Source: Kiritimatiellia bacterium (lineage in GTDB: Bacteria > Verrucomicrobiota > Kiritimatiellia > RFP12 > UBA1067). From it: 31,320 bases of DNA. Position 1 is the stretch's first letter; every line of letters starts with the position of its first letter. Both the position numbers and the translations under genes were made by a program. This document shows positions 7,301 to 17,000 of this stretch, piece after piece. The notes below the pieces were generated by a model, which did no database searches, was not told where the DNA came from, and was given only the letters and a program-made list of their open reading frames with translations. The stretch is taken from contig JAKSOY010000020.1 in the NCBI GenBank assembly GCA_024405255.1, positions 1 through 31,320 of the forward strand, in the 5' to 3' direction.

Positions 7301-8506
7301 ATACACGGACGCCAAAGTCGGATACCCGGCCCAAAAGACCTCTTTCGCCGGTTGAAGCAGTTCCTCTTCCGCCACCACCAATTTGGGTTTCCACTCAGGC
7401 GCCCCCGCCGTCATCACCCGCTCGACGAGCTGTTTACGCCGATTCTCGACTTCCTGCCAGAAAGACCGTCCCACCGGATGCCAATTGATCGGGTCGGACA
7501 ATTTCGCCTCCAGCTGCTTCGCGTACTTGGAGACTCGTCCAAGCGGAGCCGACTCGTGAAGCGCAAGCGCCATGCCCAATACCCAGACCGGCGTGGAGAC
7601 ATCCGTCGGGAACACCCCGCGGAAGCTGTCCGCGCCGCTGGCGAACGCCTTTTCAGCCACATCGAAACGTCCTTCGAAGATGTCGAGGCAGAGCGCCGCG
7701 AAATGTTCGGCCGGCGATCCCGGCGCGACAAGCGAGGCCGCACTGTTCAGAATCTCGCGCTGACCGGTCCAAACCGCCAACGCGCAGAAGGCGCACAACG
7801 AAAAGGCCGGCGGCGCCGGTCGCGCCGCGGCAAACGCCTTGCGCGCCTGTGCGAGGACCGGGCGGATATCGCGCCCCATCAGAAAACCGAATTCGAACAG
7901 AACCGACAACAAGGGCAACGCCCCCTGTTCCGGCAGATCGTCCGCCGGCAAAGGTTCCCCCGGCGCGAGCACACGGAGCAAATGGGCGACAGCCGTCCAA
8001 TGAACGGACGCCAACGGATAGCGCGCGTTTTTCGGCACGCCGGCAATCGCGCAGGTGCCCCCTACGAGCAGCGCCTTCAACGTTTCGGCCACCTGCCACA
8101 CCTGATGCACGTCCACATAGTTCCGTACCGCCGAGGCGAGTTCCACGCCGAGCCACTCGCCCGCCAGTCCTTGTGCGAGGACCGTTTCCGTGGGCCACCA
8201 ACCCGACTTCTTCGCCTCGCTTGCGAGCAGCAGCAGCGCCTTGCGCGAAAAGGTCACGCCCAATCGGTAGGCGACGCCGAACGTTCCACGCGCCGCCGCA
8301 CCTTTCTCCAGAATCTGATTGGCGACCAGCGGACGGAAGATCTCGGCAGCCACGGTCTCCGTGAAACGCTTTCCGGTCAACGCCGAAACATAGGTTGCGA
8401 AATTCTCCGGCGTATGATTTCCGGGGAAGACGACAAAAAAGAAAAGAACCATCCGTTCTCCGCGAGAAAACGGACGAATATCCTGAGTATGTAAAATCCG
8501 AGACAT
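4358..8506 (-). CDS. SNF2-family DNA-dependent ATPase/helicase with long unknown N-terminus
   Basis: 1382 residues. The C-terminal 450 or so carry the Swi2/Snf2 motifs: Walker A DDMGLGKT near residue 968, motif II DEAQ near 1059, motif III as ATGTPVENR, and motif VI as DRAHRIGQ near 1326. Bacterial members (HepA/RapA-like and related) move along duplex DNA to remodel protein-DNA complexes. The N-terminal 900 residues match no domain I can name; they look mostly helical, then beta-rich around 600-880. The ATG is 4 bases after the dnaG stop, so the two genes are co-transcribed and probably translationally coupled; the ribosome binding site is weak. Family assignment is firm; the biological role is open (transcription recycling, repair or phage defence). 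Confidence 0.92.
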   Translation of the reverse strand: MSRILHTQDIRPFSRGERMVLFFFVVFPGNHTPENFATYVSALTGKRFTETVAAEIFRPLVANQILEKGAAARGTFGVAYRLGVTFSRKALLLLASEAKKSGWWPTETVLAQGLAGEWLGVELASAVRNYVDVHQVWQVAETLKALLVGGTCAIAGVPKNARYPLASVHWTAVAHLLRVLAPGEPLPADDLPEQGALPLLSVLFEFGFLMGRDIRPVLAQARKAFAAARPAPPAFSLCAFCALAVWTGQREILNSAASLVAPGSPAEHFAALCLDIFEGRFDVAEKAFASGADSFRGVFPTDVSTPVWVLGMALALHESAPLGRVSKYAKQLEAKLSDPINWHPVGRSFWQEVENRRKQLVERVMTAGAPEWKPKLVVAEEELLQPAKEVFWAGYPTLASVYLAALRRAQVNLPEVEKFEAMLGTTGALSLVKTISAEPKWKSALRAIEESLPERSAAARGEQVLNGTIGWSLGLVPIGQGNETCYACSNLVPLYRGPRGRENGQDDRVLTLNALASSKYRACLTSCDTEVLQILLKSGYNPRVPYTVPNEVLELLCGQPRVSQATIGGTHQPIKLVRSLCEVTTAKLSAGGLMLTVPAWLLSARSDAYILRKDGEDTFSYFALTKRLRDVLAVFDDQPAKGILVVPPEGESLAKKVLVRLASEMTVGGDIVLDTEGALTKVVGDTTPHVRLVYANETLSISIVVEPIANRSVAVYEPGIGRPQRLIQLRGGRTVLLVRDLAAEETAAAAVRVTLESFDAWARAKNRWLISDAEASLEALRTLKALGGIRLEWPEGEKVRVTTPKAGGVQIEASGEDWFEVGGNVTLDDGRVLKLVELLRALANREGNFVRFGENDFLYLSSELLRRLDALAVATDVKASNDEANAGLSAAALPMLAKAFDVGEEGSDDLPMLPTSVASRVERIQQAFAAPVEIPRYFKGELRSYQETGYRWLARLAACGFGACLADDMGLGKTIQIIALLLARQAEGVSLVVAPASVCPNWARELARFAPTLNVVMSGEVKDLPDLRAGDVVIASYGLLVSREEAFKDIAWNGVVLDEAQAVKNAETQRARIACRLSAKFRVAATGTPVENRLAEFASIFAFLNPGLLGMAKEFEKRFVEAGFATASLKRLVEPFVLRRLKRDVLRELPEKTEVTLRVKLGDEERAQYEACRVDALASLKEKGEETNRISVLAALMRLRRFCCHPSLVFPESMTGAKLEAVMELLGDLREGGHRALVFSQFVDFLAIVREAIEDRSWTYRYLDGSTSPAERLAAVDAFQRGDGDFFLISLKAGGTGLNLTAANYVVLLDPWWNPAVEDQAADRAHRIGQRLPVTVYRVVAEDTVEDRILDLHESKRAVSADLLENAKGESLTVEQLMGLFK

Positions 8507-8510
8507 CCGA

Positions 8511-10481
8511 TTAGGCCAGTAGCGATATGTTCATAAGTTCCAGCGCACGTTCCCACGGCAGCCGCTGCAGCACGCGCGCCTGCTGCGACAATTCCAGTCG
8601 GCGACGATCGTTCTCTGGCGTTGAAAGCGCCGGCAGTTCTCCTTGACGACGACGGATGGCTTCGATCCAGAGCTTGCGGATCAGCGACTGCAAAATGATT
8701 TCGGCAGACATCTCCGAGAGTCCCGAACGGTCCTTTCCAAGCAGGATCCGGTCAAGCCATCCGCAGGCCGTCGGATCGAGCGTGCCGCGCATCTGCGCAA
8801 AGGCATCGACCGACCCCGCCAATTCCGTCCGCCAGGCGGCGACGAACTGCCGCGTGAATTCATGCATAAGAACGGCGTCCGGCACGAACGCCGCGACGAG
8901 TCCCGCCAATGAAGCGTCTCCTTCGTGTTCGAACAGGAATTCGCACAGGGCGAGTTCCAAAGCCGACGGCGGATTGTTGACCGGCGCCGCCGCATCCAGT
9001 TCTTCCGGCGGTTCGACATCGATGTAGAAATCCTCGGGGCGATCGTCGAATCCACTCGGCGCAGATACAGGGGTCGAGGGCGCCGACACAGGAACCGTCG
9101 GTTTCACTGCGGGAGCGGGCTGTGCGGGCACAGGCTTGGCAGGGACGGGCTTGAATCCGCCAGCGGCTTTCTGCGCCTTGACTTTGGCAAAGTCCTCCTC
9201 AAGGGCGGAGAGGGGCACCTCCAGCATTTTCGCGGCCTCGTTCATCAACGACGCCCGCAGGATCGCCGATGGACACGCCACCAACGTTTCGAGCACCGCC
9301 CGACTGACACGCGCCATCGCATCAATCGTTTCGGGATGCTCTTCCTTTGCACGCAGAGTCCGAACCTGAAAATGGGTGATCGACTCGGCATTGTCGAGGC
9401 AGTCCTGAAAAGCCTTCGCGCCCTTGTCGCGCAGCAACGAATCGGGATCTTCCCCCGGCGGCAACGTCGCCACGCGCACGGGCACTTCCGCCGCAAGGAA
9501 TTCGCCTCCCGTGCGAATCGCCGCCTTCTGGCCCGCGCCATCGGCATCGAACACGAGGATGACCGAGTCGGCGCACTTCTTGAGAATCTGCACGTGTTCC
9601 GCCGTGAACGACGTGCCCTGGCTCGCGACCGCCGTGTTGAATCCGTTCGCGTGACAGCGAATGACGTCGATCTGTCCTTCGCAGACGATCGCTTCGCGGC
9701 GCGGGGCCTTCACAATGTTCGGCGCCGCCTGGTCGAGAGCGAAAAGGATATTCGACTTATGGAAGATAAGCGTCTCCGGCGAGTTGACGTATTTGGCAAC
9801 CTTCTTGTCGTTCGTCAGGATGCGCCCTGAAAACGCCACGGGACGTCCCGCCCGATCGCGTATCGTGAACATGAGACGTCCGCCAAAGCGATTGTAGGGA
9901 CGGCCGTTTTCGTACTTGCTCTTGAGCAAGACGCCGGCGGCATCCATTTCGTCTGCCGAGAATTTGTACTTCTTCGCCCAGGTGACCAGCGCCTCGGGAC
10001 TCAACGGCGCATAGCCGATGCAGAAACGCTCGGCAACTTCCGGATTCAACATCCGGCTCATCAGGTATTGGCGTGCGGGCTCGGCCTCCTTCGCCTGCAG
10101 AAGACAACGGCGGAAGAACGCCGCGAGCTCGGCGTGCAAGGCATAAAGACGCGTGCGAAGTCCCGCCTGCGGATCCTCTTTCTCTTCGATCGTCACCCCG
10201 CATTGCTGCGCGAGTTTCTTCGCCGCTTCAATGAACGTGAGGCCTTCCTGCTTCATCACGAACTTGAACACATTGCCCGATTCACCGCAGCCGAAACAGT
10301 GGTAGAAACCCTTGTCGGGATGGATCACGAAGCTCGGCGTCTTTTCATGGTGGAACGGACAGCACGCCTTGTAGTCCGCACCGGCCCGTCGCACGGTAAT
10401 GCCATACGAAGAAATCAAGTCCGCCAAATCAACGCGCGCCTTGATTTCCTCTAGGATATTTTCTGGAATCGAGAATGCCAT
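8511..10481 (-). CDS. dnaG: DNA primase DnaG
   Basis: 656 residues, the usual size. The N-terminal CHC2 zinc ribbon shows Cys41, His44, Cys62 and Cys65 (CPFHHEKTPSF and FHCFGCGESGN-like spacing). The catalytic core and Toprim domain follow, with the EGQIDVI segment and the acidic VFDADGAG motif. A Pro/Ala-rich linker near residues 430-465 leads to the C-terminal DnaB-interacting domain. It makes RNA primers at the replication fork. Unlike the common rpsU-dnaG-rpoD arrangement, it sits between a transporter and an SNF2 helicase, with no sigma factor following. The ATG has no ribosome binding site and lies 10 bases after an extended -10 element. Confidence 0.97.
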   Translation of the reverse strand: MAFSIPENILEEIKARVDLADLISSYGITVRRAGADYKACCPFHHEKTPSFVIHPDKGFYHCFGCGESGNVFKFVMKQEGLTFIEAAKKLAQQCGVTIEEKEDPQAGLRTRLYALHAELAAFFRRCLLQAKEAEPARQYLMSRMLNPEVAERFCIGYAPLSPEALVTWAKKYKFSADEMDAAGVLLKSKYENGRPYNRFGGRLMFTIRDRAGRPVAFSGRILTNDKKVAKYVNSPETLIFHKSNILFALDQAAPNIVKAPRREAIVCEGQIDVIRCHANGFNTAVASQGTSFTAEHVQILKKCADSVILVFDADGAGQKAAIRTGGEFLAAEVPVRVATLPPGEDPDSLLRDKGAKAFQDCLDNAESITHFQVRTLRAKEEHPETIDAMARVSRAVLETLVACPSAILRASLMNEAAKMLEVPLSALEEDFAKVKAQKAAGGFKPVPAKPVPAQPAPAVKPTVPVSAPSTPVSAPSGFDDRPEDFYIDVEPPEELDAAAPVNNPPSALELALCEFLFEHEGDASLAGLVAAFVPDAVLMHEFTRQFVAAWRTELAGSVDAFAQMRGTLDPTACGWLDRILLGKDRSGLSEMSAEIILQSLIRKLWIEAIRRRQGELPALSTPENDRRRLELSQQARVLQRLPWERALELMNISLLA

Positions 10482-10491
10482 AGACCCGTCT

Positions 10492-10500
10492 ATTATATCA
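10492..10500 (-). promoter_or_regulatory. Extended -10 element directly before dnaG
   Basis: TGATATAAT on the minus strand is a perfect TATAAT with the TGn extension, overlapping the stop codon of the upstream transporter gene. No good -35 hexamer lies 16-18 bases further up. With 10 bases to the ATG at 10481, a transcript from here would be nearly leaderless, which fits the lack of a ribosome binding site. Confidence 0.4.
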
Positions 10501-11842
10501 TAATGCGACCATTTTGCAGGGTCAATTCGCGCGAACAGAGGCGGGTGGCAAAATCACGGTCATGCGTGGCGACGAGAATCGCGCAGGGCAAGGTGGCGAG
10601 CAGATCCGCCAGACGGATTTTCTCCGTCTCGTCGAGCGCCGCCGTTGGTTCGTCGAGCAGGAGCAGATCCGGCTCGGCCGCAAGAAGCCCCGCGATCGCC
10701 ACGCGCTGGCGTTGTCCGCGCGAGAGCGTGGCGACAGGACGGTTCCCTGTCGGCAGCCCCAGCGCACTCAAAAGCGCATCGACCCGTTCCGTCATCTCCT
10801 CCGGCTTGAGGCCGCGTCCTTCAAGCGCATGCGCCACATCTTCGCGTACGGTGGGGAAGATGAACTGGTCGTCGGGATTTTCGAAGAGCACACCCAAATG
10901 CCGTCGGACGGCCTTCAACGATTTTCCTTTCGGCGCCGAACCGAAAACCAGAGCCTCGCCTGTATAGGGCACGAATCCGGCAAGCACCGAAAGGAGCGTC
11001 GTCTTGCCGCTGCCGTTCGGTCCCAGAAGCGCGATCTTTTCGCCCGGTGCCACCACGAGCGACGGGATCTCGAGCGACACTTCGCGCGCGAGGTCGTACT
11101 GCACGCGCAGATCCGTCAACCGAACGACCGGTCCCTCCAATGTCTCACCGTCTGGACGCGGCGCGCTCGTACGCCGCAGATCAAGCGCACGCGCCAGCAT
11201 TTCGGCATCACGGCTCAAGGCCTCGAACCAGCGCAGCACCTGGGCACACACCAGAACGACGCCCTCGGGAAGATGCAACCGCCGAAGCGCCTTCAGAAAA
11301 CGGACTTCGCAGACACCGTCCTTGCGCGTCGCCGCTGCCACGAACACGGGAATGAACACGAGCATCACCACCACACCCGGCCATCCCGCGAGGAACGACG
11401 CTCCCGCAAGAATGCCCCCCGGCAGTTTCGGAAACTGCTGCGCAAGCGCCCAGACGAGTCCCGCATGCAGGAAACGTCCGAACACGAGTACGACAGCCAA
11501 CACAAGAAAGGCGCGGCGGAAACCGGTTCGCGCCGCACCCTGTGCCGCCGCCGGGCGACCGAAAAGCCCCAGCAGCAGCACCTGCACGGCAAGTTCCACG
11601 CTCATCACACCCGCCAGCGGCGGCCACACGAGCGGCATGCCTGTCAGCACGGCGCTCGCCCACGGCACGAGCAACGCCACCAGCACCGCCCGACGCGTTG
11701 GCACGAGAAAGGCCAACGCCATCAGGGGCCAGTACATCGGCAAGAACAATGTACCGGCCAGTCCGAATGCGTGGAACAGCGTCGGGAGCGCCAGCGAGAG
11801 CGCCCCGAAGAGGCCGCAAAAGGCGTAATCGCGCGTTTTCAT
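10493..11842 (-). CDS. Single-chain ECF-type transporter: S-like domain, EcfT-like coupling helix and EcfA ATPase
   Basis: 449 residues. Residues 1-172 have five or six membrane segments and the look of ECF substrate-binding S components (HAFGLAGTLFLPMYWPL at 24-40, LLVPWASAVLTGMP at 57-70). Residues 182-224 resemble the conserved coupling end of EcfT: LRRLHLPEGVV, then LRW...LSRDAEMLARALDLRR. Residues 240-449 are a complete ABC ATPase of the EcfA type: Walker A GPNGSGKT (274-281), Q-loop FENPDDQF (320-327), signature LSRGQ (373-377), Walker B LLLLDEPT (393-400) and H-loop His427. ECF systems import vitamins or metals and normally use separate S, T and two A subunits. Here most of EcfT is missing. 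The substrate is unknown and no riboswitch is seen. The ribosome binding site is weak; the gene starts 12 bases after the GH36 stop. Confidence 0.85.
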   Translation of the reverse strand: MKTRDYAFCGLFGALSLALPTLFHAFGLAGTLFLPMYWPLMALAFLVPTRRAVLVALLVPWASAVLTGMPLVWPPLAGVMSVELAVQVLLLGLFGRPAAAQGAARTGFRRAFLVLAVVLVFGRFLHAGLVWALAQQFPKLPGGILAGASFLAGWPGVVVMLVFIPVFVAAATRKDGVCEVRFLKALRRLHLPEGVVLVCAQVLRWFEALSRDAEMLARALDLRRTSAPRPDGETLEGPVVRLTDLRVQYDLAREVSLEIPSLVVAPGEKIALLGPNGSGKTTLLSVLAGFVPYTGEALVFGSAPKGKSLKAVRRHLGVLFENPDDQFIFPTVREDVAHALEGRGLKPEEMTERVDALLSALGLPTGNRPVATLSRGQRQRVAIAGLLAAEPDLLLLDEPTAALDETEKIRLADLLATLPCAILVATHDRDFATRLCSRELTLQNGRIMI

Positions 11843-11854
11843 TCGTCAGTATTC

Positions 11855-13963
11855 TTAACGGGCCTTCAACGTGAACGACGCGGAATCATACTTGCCGTCC
11901 AGCGTGATCGCGAGACCGTTCTTCATCAGTTCCGCGCCCGTGAAGGACTTCCCGTCGACCGTGCTGTGCAGACGCGTGCCGCAGTTGATTTCCGTCACGC
12001 AGTACGTGCGGGCGGCATCGAGTCCGCGCGGACAAAGCTTCGCCGTGCGCTGACCGTCCACATCGAGGCCAAGTGCGAACAGCACCGCCGCATCCTTCTT
12101 TTCATCCACATACATCAACGACGCATAGGAATTCTCGTACGGCGAGGCGAGACGATAGAGGTCGCCCTGCTGCACGATCGGACGGATCTTCTTGTAGTCC
12201 GCCACAGCCGCCTGCGCGAAGGCGATTTCCTCAGGCTTCAGATCCTTCGGATGAAGCTCGAAACCCAGGCGCCCGACCATCGCCACATCGAAACGGTATT
12301 TCAACGGCGTCACACGCCGCGTGTGGTGGTTCGGCACCGCCGTCACATGGCACGCCATGGCGCACGCCGGATAGAACTGCAACGAGCCCCACTGGATGAA
12401 GATGCGGTCCAGCGCATCCGTCCGATCGCTCGCCCAGAACTCGTCCGCATAGCGGAGGAATCCGTAGTCCATGTGGCCACCGCCCGACGCACAGGCCTGC
12501 GTCATGATGTTCGGCCGCTTCGACTCCAGCTTCGCCAGCAGATCGTAGAGGCCCACCGTGTAGTCGTACCAGAGGTTGGGCTGGCGGTCGGCAGGGAGGT
12601 AGGTCGAACCCGGGTTCACGATGTTCTGGTTCGAGTCCCACTTGATGAACGCCAGCGTGGGCATCGACGCATAGACCTTGTCGAGCATGTCGTAGATGCG
12701 CGCGCGCACCGCCGGGTTCGTGTAGTCGAGCACAACCTGGCTGCCGCCGCGGCCGAGGGCGAGCGGACGCCCTTCCTCGCGCAGGATCCACTCGGGATGC
12801 TCCTCGGCCAGCCAGCTCGCCGTGTTGACCATCTCGGGCTCCACCCAGATGCCGAACTGGAGTCCGCGCCGATTCGCTTCATTCGCGAGCCAGCCGAGTC
12901 CATGCGGCAGTTTCTCCGTATTCACATACCAGTCGCCCAGCCCCACCTTGTCGCGATGCACATTGTCGCGCGCGTACTTGCCCTTGCCGAACCAGCCGTC
13001 GTCCAGCACGAACATTTCACCGCCCATCTGCTTGACGCCGTCCATCATGTCCGTCAGCGTCTTCTCCGTGAAGCTGAAGTACGAACCCTCCCAGCTGTTG
13101 AGCAGGATCGGATGCAAGTCACGTCCATGCGGCAGGCAGTGGTTGCGCGCCCAGCGGTGGAGCTGACGCGAGACCTCGCCCTTGCCCTGTTCGCTCCACA
13201 CGAGAATCGCCTTCGGCGTCGTGAAGGTCTTGCCCGCGTCCAACGTGTAGGGTCCCGTCGTCATATCGACGCCGGCGAACACTTCCGTGGTCGAACCATC
13301 CCACGCGCGACGTACGCGCCGGCAGGTGGAGCCGGTCCATTCCAGCGCCACACCCAGGACGCGCCCCTCTTCTTCATTCACCTTTTCGCCGAACGACACC
13401 ATCATCGCCGCATTTGACTCCCAGGCGCTGCGCGTACCGGCCTTCGAGGAGAGTTCCACGATCTGCCCGTTGCCCACAGGAGCCTCGCTGACATTCGCCT
13501 CTTTCGCCCACACGCCCGTCAGGGACATCACCCGTACCGTCTTCGCCGAGGCCTTGACCGGCGCGGCGAAGCTATCCGCGCGCAACAACTTGACCGGACC
13601 CTTCTCGCTGTGCGAGACCTCGACCCACGTTTCAACCGCCCCGCAGTCGGGCCAGCTGAGGATGTGGCGTACCACGCGGAACGGACGCACTTCGTCCTGG
13701 CATGTAATCACCACATGCTTCGCGGCACCTTCCATTTTCTCTTCACGTCCCGTCTCTTTCAGACGCAACGTCACTGCGCCATCCGCATGGATGACCTGCA
13801 GACCCGCATGCTTCACGATCTCGCGCTGGTGGCTCGGAATCACCTGTCCGAACACGAGATAGCCTTCACTCGCCACCTGCGCCGAAGTCAACGGGGCCGC
13901 AGCCACCGACAATGCCATCGACGCGGCCATCATCGCCGTCATCAACACTGTTTTCGAATTCAT
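11855..13963 (-). CDS. Secreted GH36-type alpha-galactosidase
   Basis: 702 residues, a normal length for bacterial GH36, with a signal peptide (cleavage near AAA at 21-23) and a strong AAGGAG six bases before the ATG. An N-terminal beta-sandwich is followed by the TIM barrel with VLDDGWFG (319-326), IWVEPEMVN (372-380), the nucleophile Asp443 in KWDSNQ, CASGGGHMDYG (491-501) and the acid/base Asp513 in SDRTD. A beta C-terminal domain ends the protein. It should release alpha-linked galactose from oligosaccharides outside the cytoplasm. Several consensus positions differ (KWDMNR is KWDSNQ, GGGR is GGGH, NNWEATYF is NSWEGSYF), so the specificity may not be plain galactose. It starts 45 bases after the GH2 stop, probably in one operon. 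Confidence 0.93.
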   Translation of the reverse strand: MNSKTVLMTAMMAASMALSVAAAPLTSAQVASEGYLVFGQVIPSHQREIVKHAGLQVIHADGAVTLRLKETGREEKMEGAAKHVVITCQDEVRPFRVVRHILSWPDCGAVETWVEVSHSEKGPVKLLRADSFAAPVKASAKTVRVMSLTGVWAKEANVSEAPVGNGQIVELSSKAGTRSAWESNAAMMVSFGEKVNEEEGRVLGVALEWTGSTCRRVRRAWDGSTTEVFAGVDMTTGPYTLDAGKTFTTPKAILVWSEQGKGEVSRQLHRWARNHCLPHGRDLHPILLNSWEGSYFSFTEKTLTDMMDGVKQMGGEMFVLDDGWFGKGKYARDNVHRDKVGLGDWYVNTEKLPHGLGWLANEANRRGLQFGIWVEPEMVNTASWLAEEHPEWILREEGRPLALGRGGSQVVLDYTNPAVRARIYDMLDKVYASMPTLAFIKWDSNQNIVNPGSTYLPADRQPNLWYDYTVGLYDLLAKLESKRPNIMTQACASGGGHMDYGFLRYADEFWASDRTDALDRIFIQWGSLQFYPACAMACHVTAVPNHHTRRVTPLKYRFDVAMVGRLGFELHPKDLKPEEIAFAQAAVADYKKIRPIVQQGDLYRLASPYENSYASLMYVDEKKDAAVLFALGLDVDGQRTAKLCPRGLDAARTYCVTEINCGTRLHSTVDGKSFTGAELMKNGLAITLDGKYDSASFTLKAR

Positions 13964-14008
13964 CTTTTTCTCCTTTTGTTAAAATGGATTCCTCGCTTGA
14001 ACAAGCCG

Positions 14009-17000
14009 TCAGGGACGCGCCTGCGTACCGGCCCGCACAGCGGACGACGGATCGTTGGGATTCGTCGCCAGATTGGCGTTCTTCTTGCCTCTCACGGTCG
14101 GCACGTCAAGCAAACGCGCCAAATCGTTGACCGTGATCTTGTCCACGGGATCGAAAGCGTCCGACGCCGCATAGGCGACGAGCCGATTCCGCAGCCACAT
14201 CTGCGCCGGCGTTTTGCCCTGCACATTGAGTCCGCACACGAGCAGACGTCCACCGCCCACGCGATACTCGAAGAGCGCCGCACGCCGAATCGGGAACCGT
14301 GCCGGCGTCACCATCTGCACGATCGGGTCGAACGGTACGGGACCTTCCAGCTGGGCGGCCCGTCCCCCTTCCAGCAACCGGCGGAATTCCCAGCCGCAAT
14401 AGCCTTCACTCGGCAACCCCGCCAACGCGGGATGTCCTTTTTTGACGACGGTCGCCACATGTCCGTTACTGCGGCCGGCAAGCGTCGAACGGAAACTCGT
14501 CCCGGCGCTCCTGAACGGTCCCGCCCCGAAAAGCAGTACGCGCTCGCCCCGCGTCAACGCCGCCAGCAGATCGGCACGCGAAATCTCGCTCACCACACGC
14601 ACGTTCGCCGCCTTCGGCGCCGTCGTCTTCGGGAAACCGTAGAGTTCCCACTCGTTTTCCACCGTCGCTCCGCACGCAGCCGAGAACTGCGCCTTCAGGA
14701 AATACTTGACGGGCACCGTGGAGGCGGGTACGTTCACCTGGCATCCCGCGAGCGCGCTCAAGCACCCGTTCAGCACGGTACCGCAGGGGAACGTACGCGT
14801 CCAGACGGACTGTCCGCCTGCCGCCCGGACGAGCGAGACCGTCAGCTGCGCGTCCGCGAAATCACGCGCGTAGTTTGAGATTGAAAAGGCGATCCGCTTC
14901 TCCGTTCCCGCCTCGACCGTGAAGTCGCTGCCGAGATCCGCCAGCAGCACGGCGGGCGAATTATAACGCCGCACATTCGCCACCGTCTCGCCTGGCTTGA
15001 GGCGGTAGAATTCATCCATCATGCCGACGCTATAGCCGAAGGTGTGTCCATGCGTGTTGATGTCGCCAAGGAAGTCGTAGCCGGCCACGCGATCGGCCGA
15101 ACGCACCTTTTCGAACGTGAACTTGCGGATGCGCCGCATCCATTCGCTCGAGTTGCGGAAGTAGAGATCGGCCTTGGCGTATTCGCCCTTCTCAAGCAAG
15201 TGACGGCGAAGTCCCTGGAACATGCCCGTCGCGAGGATCGGCGAATCGGCGGGATAGAGCTTCTCGGTCGAGAAGTCGACAAAGGTGCCGTCGATTGAAA
15301 TCTCGTGCGAAAGGCGCGGCTTGCCACAGTAGACATCACCCCAGGCATCAAGCGTGGAAGGTCCGGCACTGTTCAGCGAATCGTAGCTTGTGAGACCGAG
15401 CTGATAGGAGTTGAAAAGATCGCTGTATTGGGCGACGCGCGCCATCCGTTTCGGATTGTGGGCAAACGGCGTCTTCACGATCTCGTCCTTCCCCTTCATC
15501 AGCGCGTATTCGATACCGCGCATCGCGCTCATCGGCGAGAAAAGCGCGTCCGTGCCCGTATGCACCATCTCGGCGACATGACGCAGGTAATCTTCGGCCA
15601 CCCGGTCGATACGCGTCTCGTTGCCCGTGCAGTAGATGACGACGGAAGGATGGCGACGCGCGAAGGCGATGATCGCGGCGAACTCCTCCTCACTCACGAA
15701 GTTGGGCGTTTCGACATGCACGAGCATGCCGAGTTCATCTGTCGCTTCAAAATATTCCTCCACGGGAATGAAGGTGTGGAACCGCACGAAGTTGAACCCG
15801 AGTTCCTTGCGTTTCGCGGTGATCTGGCGATAGGTCTCCAAGTCGCGCGGCAGATGGACCGTCTTCGGGAAATAGCAATGCTCCGTCACACCCCGCAGAT
15901 AGACGGGCGCGCCATTGAGACGCATTTTCTCGCCTGCGGCCACGAGCCGACGGATGCCGAAACGCTGGCGATACTCGCCTTGCGGCGTCTTCAGCGTCAA
16001 CGTATAGCGGTGGGGAGATTCTGGCGACCACCAGGCATAGCCTTCCGTCGAAAGCGTGAAATCGCCCTTCGCACGACCATGGGCAACAGCCCGCGCACCA
16101 TCGGAAATCGTCCAGTCGAAACCGTCCGCACCGCCCGTCACATGTACGGTGAAGGACTGCAGATCCGCCGCCGTCGTCACATAGACATCTGAAATCGGGT
16201 TCTTCACGAACCGCAGTTCACACCGCCCGTCGATGCCGCCCGTCGCGCGGAAAAGCGAACGCGTGGTCATGCCGGAGACATCCGCCTCGCAGTAGGCGAA
16301 GTTCGGCGTGTTCGCAACGGCCAGCACGATCTCGTTCGTTCCCTTGTGGAGCACGCCCTCCGGCACGGCGAGTTCGAACGGCGTGGAAAAGCCCTGACGG
16401 AAAGCGATGAAGCGTCCGTTGATCCACGCGCCCACTTCGTTGCGCACGCAATCGAACGCAAGCACGGCCGGTCCCGTATGGTCAAGCGTGAACGAGCGCC
16501 GATAGAAGAACGCACCGTAGATATTGGGACGCGTCATGTCGCAGGCATAGTCGGTGATTGGATAGGTCTGCACCACGTGGAGCGGATTGATCCGGAAGTC
16601 GTCCGTCATTCCCGCCGCACGGAACGTCTTCTCCTGGTCCTCCCAGAAACCCGGCACCGCATTCGTGATCGTCACGCCCTTGAAGACGGGGCACGCACCC
16701 GAACGCCACGGCGTAGGGCGATAGGCCATCTCCCACGTGCCGGCGAGCGAGACGGACTCGGTCATCGCATGTGCGCGCACGCGTTTCGCGAGGCGATCGG
16801 CCGGCTTCGGCAGAAGGTCCACCCAGTCGTACACATCGAGCGCACCAGAGACGGTATTCGCAAACGGGATGCCGTAGCCCTCGCGCACACACATCGTCCA
16901 CGGGGGCGGTGCTTCGATCGTCTCGACATCCGAAACGAGGTCGCGGCGCGCGGCAAAGGCATGTGCGGCGGCGATCGCCGTACGCCCGTAGGAAACGATC

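Noticed and set aside
10514..13417. Long plus-strand open frame (967 codons)
   Set aside because: It lies antisense to the ECF transporter and GH36 genes, is highly Arg/His-rich and has no recognisable domain.
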